Below are positions 1 through 9,749 of a DNA stretch of 64,000 bases, piece after piece. The stretch is taken from assembly GCA_019454045.1 (NCBI GenBank), contig SKCR01023790.1, positions 124,001 through 188,000 of the forward strand, in the 5' to 3' direction. Position numbers and translations under genes: made by a program. Each line of letters starts with the position of its first letter. Position 1 is the first letter of the stretch. Origin of the DNA: Zanthoxylum bungeanum. Its lineage: Eukaryota > Streptophyta > Magnoliopsida > Sapindales > Rutaceae. Below the pieces are notes generated by a model. That model was given only the letters and a program-made list of their open reading frames with translations. It made no database searches and was not told where the DNA came from.

Positions 1-1811
1 TAGTTTGAGAGCACGTCTTGAGGATAGTGACCTATCTCAATACTGTCGAAACCATGGAGCTCGTATTGACGAGCAAAGCCAGATGACCATGATTATGGAA
101 ACTCTTCCGAAGAGTTTCCCATAGTTTTAAAGCAACTATGTTATGAACAATTTGTCTTTTACTTTGACCCAACTACTTAATGAGCTCACCCATTACGAGT
201 CCATGTTTGTGGATCCTCATAAGTCCAGTGCTAAGGCAAATGTTACTGAATCTTCTAGATCTACTAAAAACAAGAAGAAAGGCACTGGGAAGGCTAAGTT
301 GTCTATAAAGAAGAAGAATAAAATGAAAGGCTCCAAGGATGCCAAGCCCAAGGGAAAGTATTTCCACTACGACAAGGACGGACATTGGAAAAGGAACTGT
401 CCCAAATACCTAGCTGAGCTGAAAGAGAAGAATGCTATAAGTAAATACGATTTACTTGTTATCGAATTTCTCTTAGTGGATGATGATAAATCTGTATGGA
501 TTGTTAATTTTGGAGCCACTAACCATGTTTGTTCTTCTTGGAGCTACTTGATTCATGGAGGGACCTTGCTGAAGGTGACTACACCATGAGGGTCAGGACA
601 GGGGATGTCGTTTCAGCAAGAGCAGTGGGGGTTTCCAGCTTAAATTTTTTAAATAAAAGTTATTTAAATTTGGACAATGTGTTATTCATTCTTGGTTTTC
701 ACATGAATTTGATTTCTGTTTCCAAACTTTTGGATGATGGTTTTTCGGTTTCTTTTAATAGTAATTTGGTTATTGTTGGTAGAAATGGAGTAACCATATA
801 CACACGAAACTTATAAAGTAATTTATATGTGTTAAGACTGTTAACATATAGGTCACTGCTCAACACTGAAATGTGTAAGGTTGAAAAACCTAAAACAAAA
901 CGGCAAAAAGATTTCTCACGATGACACATATCTTTGGCATCATAGACTTGGTAATATCGGCTTTGATCGAATAGATAAGTTGATAAAGAACGGAGCCTTA
1001 AACCAATTAAAGCTAGGAACTTTACCAGTCTGTGAATCCTGTCTAGAAAGAAAGTTGACCAAGAGACCTTTTAGTGGAAAAGTATAAGATCCAGTCAACC
1101 ACTTGAGCTAATGAATTCGGACGTTTGCGGACCGATGAATGTAAGAGCCCGAGTTTGTTTTGAATACTTTATCATATTTATTGATGATTATTCAAGATAT
1201 GGGTATGTTTACCTGATGCAGCACAAGTCAAATACTTTTGAAAAGTTCAAAGGGTATCGTGCTGAGGTTGAGAACCAATTAGGTAAGACAATCAAAACTC
1301 TATGATCGGATCGTGAAGGAAAATACCTTGCCAGAGATTTTGAGGAATTCTTATTTGAGCAAGAGATAGTATCTCAGCTCACAGAACCTAGAACACTACA
1401 GAAAAATGGTATTGCAGAGAGGAGAAATCGGACCCTACTAGACATGATAAGATATATGTTTAGTTATAGCTCACTACCTAGTTCATTCGAGGGGTATGCA
1501 TTGTAAAATGCAATCTATATCCTTAATGTAGTTTCATCCAAGTCTGTTCCTAAGACTCCCATAGAGTTGTGGAGTGGTCGTAAAACTAGTTTACGATATT
1601 TCCGTATATAGGGGTGTCCAGCACATATGCTGAAGAATAAGACTACTAAGTTGGAGACACATTAACAGGTGTGCTCATTTATAGGCTATCATAAGGAGAC
1701 TAGAGGTGGATTCTTTTATAGTCCTAAAGATAACAAAGTGTTTGTATCGACAAATGCTACGTTTCTAGAGGAGGATTATATGAATGATTTCAAACCTTGT
1801 AATGAGGTGTT
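1..1811 (+). pseudogene. Copia element B, left half: gag end, protease and integrase remnant
   Basis: This is the 5' part of a Ty1/copia gag-pol polyprotein gene; its start lies left of the window. In order: a basic gag tail with a zinc knuckle near 358-400, where the first two cysteines read as tyrosine (YFHYDKDGHW...C); a protease motif near 505-530 (FGATNHVC, where the usual DSG has become NFG); a GAG-pre-integrase block at 905-1087 (WHHRLGNI, CESCLERK); and an integrase core from 1111 (NSDVCGPM, FIDDYSRYGYVYL) that runs brokenly to about 1600. The remnant ends at 1669-1806 with the block that follows the integrase core. The frame is broken near 530, 820, 1090, 1303, 1505 and 1665, so this is a pseudogene. 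The sequence stops at 1811 because element A is inserted here; the same polyprotein resumes at 11754. The family assignment is secure, the lineage is not. Confidence 0.85.
1807..1811. repeat. Target-site duplication of element A, left copy
   Basis: GTGTT lies directly before the left LTR terminus TGTTGAGTTT and is repeated exactly at 11749-11753 after the right LTR terminus. A 5-bp duplication is the normal product of copia integrase. It shows that A jumped into element B. Confidence 0.85.
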
Positions 1812-2230
1812 TGTTGAGTTTCTATTAGGTCCCAAGGATCAAATCAAGTAATGAAACACATGTGAATACAACAATGAAGAATGGCGGAATCATACTTACA
1901 TTGATCGGATTTGGCAATGCGAGGAACAACAAAAACTCCTTGAAGCTCTCGGCAATAACAGATTTTAGGCCTCCATTTTCGGTCATTGTGGTCCTCCAAG
2001 CTCCAAGCTTTGTGTTGTGATTCCAAGCTCACAATTCGGTTTCCCTATCACCTTCACAAGACCTCGAATGTGTGCTAGCACTTGGTAATTTTTGCCACAA
2101 AAATCACCATGTTGCTTCTCCTTCATGTCTCTGCAAAACCAGAAAAAGGAAGAAGAAATGGCCCAAGGCCGTGAGAGGGAAGAGGAAAGAGAGAAGAAAG
2201 AATTGTGTTAGGTTTGTGTATCTAATACAC

Positions 2231-2257
2231 TTATTTGATTTTCTAAAAATCAAATAA
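2231..2257 (-). other. Perfect 12-bp hairpin in the LTR near the presumed start of transcription
   Basis: Left arm TTATTTGATTTT, loop CTA, right arm AAAATCAAATAA; all 12 pairs are Watson-Crick. In the sense direction the hairpin follows a TATA-like GGTATATG by a few bases. The same position in the other LTRs of the family also holds a hairpin, with different stem sequence: 10169-10195, 34486-34506, 43278-43321, 45091-45116, 48846-48890, 55179-55204, 57246-57290 and 57842-57886. Confidence 0.6.
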
Positions 2258-2463
2258 ACATATACCAATTTTTGATTTCAAAAAGTCAAGGCATTTAAGC
2301 CAACCAACAACTTACATCAATCAATGAATAGTGACCGGTTGTCAATCACTCAAAGTGACTAGACATCCATCACTTGAATGACGAGTGATGTGATGTGACT
2401 TGTGGGCCGCACTTAAATTCGTAATGCGAGTGCGCCCGCAAACACTCCCGGGCTCGGGTTCAC

Positions 2464-2757
2464 TAATTCCAAATTAACGAATTTTCTGTTGCGACGTAAT
2501 TAAATAATTATGCCTAGCAAAATCACTATTCACATCGCTAACGAATTAATTCTAAATTAACTCGTTCGCCCGAATTAAAATCTAATTTTAATTCCGCGTC
2601 GAAATCCAATTTCGTATAATATATCGAATATATTATTTTATCGATTAATTCCAAATTAATCGTTCTCTCTCTTTAAATAATATTTTATCCCAGATAAAAT
2701 ATCTCCGTAATTAATCCCAGATTAATTTTCTCTCTCATCTAATTAACCTCTGATTAA
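2464..2757. repeat. Array of about ten short palindromes with a three-base centre
   Basis: Consecutive inverted repeats, mostly with the centre CCA, CTA or CGA: 2464-2476 (5-bp stem), 2497-2510, 2542-2564 (imperfect), 2573-2593 (9 bp, centre CTA), 2600-2614 (6 bp, CCA), 2616-2636 (9 bp, CGA), 2642-2662 (9 bp, CCA), 2680-2702 (10 bp, CCA), 2709-2727 (8 bp, CCA) and a degraded one near 2741-2757. The same series occurs at 10409-10703, 43557-43851, 45350-45650, 49145-49440 and 55437-55732, and inverted at 34002-34290. No function is known to me. Confidence 0.75.
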
Positions 2758-3772
2758 TAAAGTGCGAGTCATACGCCATCGGTGAATCTTCAGGAAGCGA
2801 CCCATGAGATCCCCGGATATGTTGGCAGTAAATCCGGTCGTCGGACTATCCGAACACTTACGTACCTAGTACTACATTTTTACGGATTTACAAGACATGG
2901 TTGGCTTCTAGCAAAGCACCGTGCATACCCAATTCTCCAGAAATATTCTTACTATAATATGTGATCTATATCAGGCGTAGTATACGAAGTATTGCGTATA
3001 ACGATCCAGTATCGGATGTCACGTGCAAGGCCTGGGGATGGAAATGTGTCTGCCCCGTACGAAGCACATATCGGATCTCTGGTAACTAGTCTCTATAATC
3101 GGATAAACATGACCTAGTCATAATATCCTGATAACTGCAGCATATAAGAGAACTAGTTCCGTATCCTACGTGATCATCATCTCCACTATGACTGGAGTGA
3201 TACTTCCGTCTCGACATCACACCCAATACACTACGATTCTCAATATACCCAGAAGAGGCGTAACAGAACCTGTTAAAGCCCTGGACGACCAAAACCAAAG
3301 TATATTGATTGTCGCAAGTATTAGCGGTGCAAGTCTCAGGTTAAGACCAAATACACCTACCCTGATTCGGACTTCCATAGACACATAGTCATACTACCAA
3401 TGGAATTCTGAGGGGTCTATCCAGAGCAAAGTTGTTTCCGTACCATCGGTAAACACAACCTCCTATTACACTTGCATGAGTATCATGTACCCAAATATAT
3501 GAGAACTATGTCGTTATGCTCCCACAACGCGCACAAGTGTAATATTAGTCTATTCCGCATTATCGATGTCCAATCTCGATAATACTATGACTAGGGATAT
3601 TTAATGATTAAACCTTCATGGATTGATACTGTCTCATATCTTATCAATTTATACATCTTGGTAATCTAATTACAAATGATAAAAGAGCAATTTCTTTTGT
3701 CACATAGTTAATTTGTACAACAACACCATGATCTGTACAAATAGTGATGCTATAGGTCATAACTGTCCAACA

Positions 3773-3783
3773 ATCTCCCACTT
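3773..3783 (-). other. Polypurine tract of element A
   Basis: On the minus strand it reads AAGTGGGAGAT and directly abuts the 3' LTR, as expected for the plus-strand primer of a copia element. Identical or near-identical tracts border the 3' LTRs of B, C, D, E, G and I. Confidence 0.85.
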
Positions 3784-6690
3784 GGCCTATAGCCAATCAC
3801 TCAAGTGTTCTACACCTGAACTATGTACTGTTCGCTCAAACTTCTACTGAGGAAAGGCTTTCTTCTGCGGATTTGCAGTAGTATCATCTGATGTGATTTA
3901 TTCGATCATCACATCGCCATGATGTATGATCTGAACGAATCAGATGAATAATTGAAGTATATATCTGGATCGTTGATGAGACCATTAATTCTTTAGCCTG
4001 TGTTGTAGCCTAGCTCAGCTGCTAATAGAATTGCTCCTAATCTGATTAGGATTATTATCGATCCAAAAGGCTTCGATTGCTGCCTCAGTTGTAGCAATAA
4101 TCCACTTTTGTTGTTTATTCAGTAACAGTATCTTGCTTGGAAGATTTCCAGCTCAATGTTCCGTTATTCAAACTGTATAGTACCGTTGTTAAGACTTATA
4201 GTCGTTTATATCGGTTAGAAAACTTGCAACGGTGAACCCAGACACTTCAAGTTCTCCTTCTCCATAGTATAAGACAGCATTCTTAGTTCCTCTAAGATAC
4301 TTAAGGATGTTCTTAACATCAATCCAATGACTATCACTTGGATTGGCCCGATTGTGACTTCATATGCTCAAAGCATATGATACACCAGGTCGCGTACATT
4401 TCTTTCAATGTACGAGTTCTCGGAGAGTATTAACAACCTTAAATCTATCCCAGTAGATCTTTATTCCTAGAATAAAGGTTTTTTCTCGTAAGAATTCTAC
4501 GGAGAATTTTCATGAAAGCCAAGCTTTCACCGATTTCATTATGGGAATATCATTTCCAAGAAATGATATGTCATCATTATATAGGACAGTCACTTTCAGT
4601 GCGCTCCCACTAACCTCCTTATATACACAAGAATCAAATTCGTTTTGAATTACATCATACACCATTATGATTACATCAAAACTATAGTTCCAAGAACTCA
4701 ATGCTTGCTTCAATCCATACATGGATCGAATTAACTTGCAAACCTTGTTTGCTTGTTTTGGTACGATAAAACCGTCAGGATGTTATAAACATCCTCCAAA
4801 AGGTTTCCGTTAAGGAAAGTGGTTTTGGCATTCCAGCTGCCAAATTTCATAAATGAAACATGCAACATTAGCAAGCATTTTCAAAATGGATTTAGCAATG
4901 GCAACGGTAAAATGTTTCGTCGTAATCGACACAATATTGATAACGATACATTTTCGCTACAAGCCTAGCTTAGTACGTTGGTATGTTGCCTTCCATATAT
5001 GTCTTCCTTGAAGACTTAAATAGTACCAGTAGGCACAATGCCTTCTGGTACAACAACCAGTTCCAAACTTAGTTGGTATACATGGAATCTATTTCGGACT
5101 TCATGGCACTTTGCCATAATAGGGAGTCGATACCTTGTATCACTTCCTCATACGTAGTCAGTTCGTATTCCTCAATAAGATTGACATCTTTATGAGGTGA
5201 GATCAGAAACCCATACCTCTCAGGTTGTTTTCTGACTCTCTCCGACATACTCGGTTCTTGTGTATTCGAAGATTATTGGTATAGTTTCACCCTTGATGAA
5301 CTATCTGTGTTCCATTAAGGAATCGGTGTCTGGAATAGTATTACTCCGATTTTCATCGAGTTTTACTTTCCTCCCACTTACCACTGCATATATAGGTATT
5401 CCTCTTAGGAAAACCGCATGGAGAGCAACAATTACATTGTTCTCTTGTGAGTTGTATAAGTATTATACTTAGGTTTCCCTAGGGTAACCTAAAATTTAGG
5501 CACTTATCCGATTTGGGTTTTAGTTTGGTATCATCCAAACATATGCCTAGCATACCCAAATGTTCAGGAATGAGAAACCCGGTTTCTTTCCTGTTCATAT
5601 CTAATATGAAGTTTGTCTAACAGATTTTCATGGAACCTTATTCAAAATAAGTCTTGCACTGTTAATGTTTATCCTTTAAAGGAAATGGTAACTCAGAGCG
5701 ACTCATGATTAACCTTACTATGTCCAACAAGGTTCGGTTTGTCAGTTCGGACACACCGTCAAATTGACGTGTTCCGGGAGGAGTCCTCGTTGAAAGAATA
5801 CTATACTCTTTCAAGTATTTGAGAAACTTATTGCTTAAGTATTTTTACCATGGTCTAACCGTGACGATTTAATACTTTAGCCGATCTGTTTGTCAACTTC
5901 GTGTCGAAACTCTTTGATTTAATCAAAAGTTTCTGATCCGTGTTTCAAAAGAAACACATAACCATAACGCGATACCACATCCGTAAAGGTCACAAAACAT
6001 TCATATCCACATCTAGCCTAGCTAGACATGGACCCACTTACGTCGCTATGAACGAGGGCTAACAGATCGATGGCACTTGCACTTTTACCAAGTAAAAGGC
6101 ATTTTAGGCATTTTGCCCAATAAACTAGATTCGTAGATATTATTTGAATAGAATCAAATCCGTTCTGTTATCCACTCTTCGAAAGTGTGGATATACGAGT
6201 CTTTTTAATTGTGTCTCAGACAACAATGCCACAATTAAGTTTCAACTGATTAAATTCAGTTCGAGCTATTTGTTTGTCATGTTATACGTTTGAGATTCAT
6301 TTATATTCTAAATAAAAATATTGTTATTCACATCTAATGTGTTTATCTCAATATCATCTTTATAAAATAAAACACTTTAGTGTTCTAGAATATAAAGGTA
6401 TACCCGTAACGGGTTAAACCCTGATACAGAGATAATGTATCTAGTCAAACTAGTTACATTCTAACAGTTTCCTAATTTTAAGTACACACATGAAGGGTAG
6501 TTCCTAAACTTAGGTATCTACGGTTAAAACAGCGACTGTCGTCCCGTTTTTGATTCGCATATCAATCTCGTCTGAAGTCAGTATCCTGCTCATAGCAGAT
6601 TCTGCACACCAGTACATATCTATGTACCACATCCAGTATCTAAAATCCAATTTTAATACTAGTAGTGAACATGTTTATAACAAATATATT
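3784..6690 (-). pseudogene. Element A pol remnant: protease, integrase, reverse transcriptase, RNase H
   Basis: Read on the minus strand this is a degenerate copia pol, collinear with the better preserved copy in element D. The clearest stretch is reverse transcriptase at 4722-4510, with MYGLKQA and VYKEVSG. The catalytic YVDD box is changed to YNDD at 4581-4570, which should inactivate it. Integrase sequence lies roughly at 6500-5200 and RNase H roughly at 4450-3790. Stops and small indels break the frame throughout. The region is full length: pieces missing from E/G and I are present here, so A is the best scaffold for the family layout. Confidence 0.75.
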
Positions 6691-7345
6691 TGAAGTCGGA
6701 GCCTTGTACCGTCTTCAATTCCTTCATGTCTGCCTTGTCCATATGGCAGTGACGCTTCTAGTGACCCCGTTTACCACATTTTAGGCAGACATTTTGGGAT
6801 ATGTCTTTGTCTTCCCAGAAGATTATAATGATTTTGCCTTTGCCCCTTTTCCACACCCCAGAAGCCTTTGGCCAAGCCTTGGCCTTCTGGGATGTCGAAG
6901 TAAGACGCGCCTTGCGCTTCTTGCCCTATTGCAAACTCTTGCTTTGTCTCCTTGAGTATAGCCATTAACTCTCCATGAGTTTTCTATTGCAATTTGTACT
7001 TCTAAGATCTATAGATAGATCTTTGAAGATCCTTTAATTTCATTATCATACTATAAGGATCTAATCCTTAGTTCTGATTAAGAAATTAAGAAGTCTATTT
7101 GGCAAGCTTATTGGATTAAGCACTGAAGTTATCATCACATGAATATTCCAAATATAATGTTCTACTACTTGCTCAACTCTGGGCTTTGGCTCGAGATGTC
7201 ACTATATCAAATAAAGTAACTTCTCGGTCACCCAGGACTATCCTGAGATTTTATTCCCAATTTGAAAATTAAAGTCGTTTAAATACATTTTCACCCAGGA
7301 TTATGTTTTAAACACTAATCTTTCAATTTATCTTGATTCCAATAG
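6690..7345 (-). pseudogene. Element A gag remnant with zinc knuckle
   Basis: On the minus strand, gag begins near 7345; ILGENVF near 7300 matches IMGENVF of element D. It ends after a zinc knuckle at about 6812-6770, read as CLKCGKRGH, stop, KRHC: the conserved tryptophan codon TGG has become TAG. A frame-shifted open stretch at 6965-6771 is what remains uninterrupted. It would encode the RNA-binding capsid protein of the element; several stops make it a pseudogene. Confidence 0.7.
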
Positions 7346-7600
7346 TCCAACTATCGAATCAACGATTTTAGGTACTATTTATTATAATGATTACTATAGT
7401 CTAACTATATAATCAACTATAATTTAATAGGTTAAATTCAATTATATTGATTACTATAATCCAATTATAAAATCAACTATTAATTGATATTAGTTATTTC
7501 AAATATATTGATTACTATAATCCAATTATATAATCAACTATAAATTAAATAGTTTGAATACAGTCCAACTGTTTAATTTAAAACAACATTAAATATTAGT
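7346..7600. repeat. Degenerate tandem repeat of CCA-centred palindromes
   Basis: Four to five imperfect copies of a unit of about 75 bases, built around TATAGTCCAACTATA, ATAATCCAATTAT and CAGTCCAACTG. Each is a short inverted repeat with CCA in the middle. E has fewer copies (52451-52600) and I fewer still (about 61828-61880), so copy number changes between elements. Confidence 0.65.
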
Positions 7601-7871
7601 CCAACTAATATATTAATTTATTTGAAGAAATATTTGAAATGAGCGCGTATGGCAAGTAACTAAACGAATATTGAAAATTTAATACTTGCCTTCCACTATT
7701 TTTCGGCGAGCCTCTAACCCTCTGTTGAGTACTCGGGAAACCTTGTTTCCTAATGGGCTGGGATCCCGTTAAATAACACACAATCTTGACTTTTGCCAAC
7801 AAATTGTATGATATTTAACTAGGTAGATCTCTAAGATCAATTGGATCTCATCCAATTCCTAGATCCAGTAG

Positions 7872-8186
7872 GTGGACATCCAAGTCCGAAACATATATCT
7901 TATATATGCCAATATATCCAATATATTGCCTAACCTTTTTCCTCTGAATCAACTAAACCTTGGCTTTGGCACAACAAACTTAGTGATCCCAGTTAAGCGG
8001 AACCCATTGACCTTGGAAAGCTTCGTAATCAATTTCGATGGACAAGAAGTGATCTTGACTTTGGCCAACAAATCACAACTTGGACAAGACACCGATATGG
8101 AACAAAGCCTTCATGATTCAAACACATCCTCGACGGACAAAGGTCTTGACTTTGGCCAAAAAACCAATGCCAGTCTTGGATCTTGA
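7872..8186 (+). other. Antisense open frame in the copia leader (105 codons, start not ATG)
   Basis: An open frame on the strand opposite to element A, from a GTG to a stop at 8184. The same frame is open at the matching place in E (to 53171), I (to 62450) and in part of D (28803-28600, minus). Readable landmarks are PVKRNPLT, ESFVIN-DGQEV, TSSTDKGLDFGQ and the ending ASLGS. There is no shared ATG at its start; the first shared ATG is within the frame in E and I. I know no family match. It may be chance openness of a conserved leader rather than a gene. Confidence 0.3.
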
Positions 8187-9187
8187 GTAAGAATCACTCA
8201 ATGGAAGGAAAAATGCTTAATATGTAGTGAGGGTTTTTCGCGTAATTGGCAACCAATTAATTATCTTTGTTAAGGTCTCATCACCATACACCCTTAAACA
8301 TGCATTCTAAAAACATAATAAGGCACGTATAAATAAAATAATAATGATATGCGGATGGATATTTAAACATATTGTTCCTAGAACAAATCTCTCACTTTCC
8401 TCTCTCCTAATAGCACAAGTATTACTTCTACCCGATTACATAACACTTCTAAAGAAACCTCATTTACATTGAGGGGAACAGGTGAGAAGAGAAATACACA
8501 GAGTCAAAAGGTAATAGGCTGGACACGCAGGTCCAATTAATAAATTCTAAATTTATTACAACAATTTCCAAAATTGCCCGCACCCATCTAATATCCATCC
8601 GATATACATTATTCATACATCGCATCCATGTAATCACACAAGCATGTTATCAATCAATCTAATCCAATTAATTAATCTGAATATTAATGACCATCTAATG
8701 TTCAAACAATGATTTGATTTTGCGCGAGTCCGACTCGTTTTGCGAATAAGTACTCAAAGTACGAATTCTTGAATTATATTAAACTACAACATTAAATCCA
8801 ATTCAATTTGTATTTAATACTAATTCTATATTTAATTCCAAATTAAATATTACACTTTTTAATGTGCCTTTACGACTTAGATTCTAAATCTAATCGTTAC
8901 GGGTCTCAAATCCCGATTAACATCCAATGTTAATTTAATTTAAAGTCCAATGGGCTTTTAATTAATTTCTTAAGGCATGAACTTTTGGTCAATATGGGTC
9001 AAACCCAAATACCAAAGCCCATTTAAGGAATCACCCTTATTTTCCAAGAAACCAATTTTGGCCCATTAGGCCCAATTAATGTTAAAGGTGCATTAAGTCA
9101 TAATTGGACTTTATGGATATGGTTTTGGGCCCAATTGGATCCAACCAATTAGCCTAAACCAAACTTGGCCCAACCAAGCCCATTAAG

Positions 9188-9234
9188 CCCAATTACAACT
9201 TTTAAGGCCCAATTACAACTTTTAAGGCCCAATT
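9188..9234. repeat. Short direct duplication in the leader of A
   Basis: GCCCAATTACAACTTTTAAG occurs twice in direct tandem with a period of 24 bases. E and I do not show the duplication, so it arose in A. Confidence 0.8.
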
Positions 9235-9735
9235 CCAAAATAAGCCCAATTAATTTAATTTCAAAATTCCAAATTTCATAATTAAATTAACCAAAGTGTA
9301 TGCCATAATTAATTAATCAAATTAATATTTCCAAAATACTAATTCACTCAATTAATTATGATCATTATCATCAATACATGGCCAACACATTTGATTCAAA
9401 AAATCACATCATTTTCATGCTTCTCATTCACGGCATTTAGGGTTTTTATGTCCAATTGTAAATCCAATCCAATTGAATCTTAAATCAACATTACCTAATG
9501 TTTTCCAACTCATCCAATGATCAAAATCACAAAATACCATGACTTAGGGCAATACTCCAAGTTCGGCCAAGCCATAATTTTGGGCAAAAATTGATCCAAT
9601 CAACTTTTCATGAAATTGATCATATACAACTTCAATACAACATCATTCAAGCATACTCAATCAATTAATTTTATCAAATCATGCTCAAATTGATTTTACC
9701 CAAATTTTACCCTAATTTGTTTCATGCTCAAAATG

Positions 9736-9748
9736 GCTCAAGATACCA
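9736..9748 (-). other. Primer-binding site of element A
   Basis: On the minus strand it reads TGGTATCTTGAGC, one base from the 5' LTR. It is a decayed form of TGGTATCAGAGC, which is intact in E and I and matches the 3' end of plant initiator tRNA-Met. Confidence 0.8.
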
Positions 9749-9749
9749 T

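Larger units (their letters stand above)
1812..3772 (-). repeat. LTR of element A (3' LTR)
   Basis: It starts TGTTGAGTTTCTATTAGG and ends GTCATAACTGTCCAACA, so it has TG...CA ends and near-palindromic termini. It aligns along its whole length with 9750-11748. It contains a pair of inverted arms at 2231-2257 and a run of short palindromes at 2464-2757, each given as its own entry. It is followed at once by the polypurine tract on the minus strand. Confidence 0.9.
7346..9735 (-). other. Long untranslated leader of element A
   Basis: About 2.4 kb between primer site and gag, with no recognisable protein domain. It holds CCA-centred palindromes (7346-7600, 8820-8960), three copies of TCTTGACTTTGGCCAACAAA or close variants at 7784, 8053 and 8144, and an antisense open frame at 7872-8186. 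Matching leaders occur in E (about 52431-54724) and I (about 61830-63937); part of one is in D (28577-29118). The three-copy motif keeps spacings of 269 and 91 bases in A, E and I. Confidence 0.7.

Noticed and set aside
6771..6965. A minus-strand frame (64 codons) as an independent gene
   Set aside because: It is gag of element A read one frame off; the correct frame shows the zinc knuckle.
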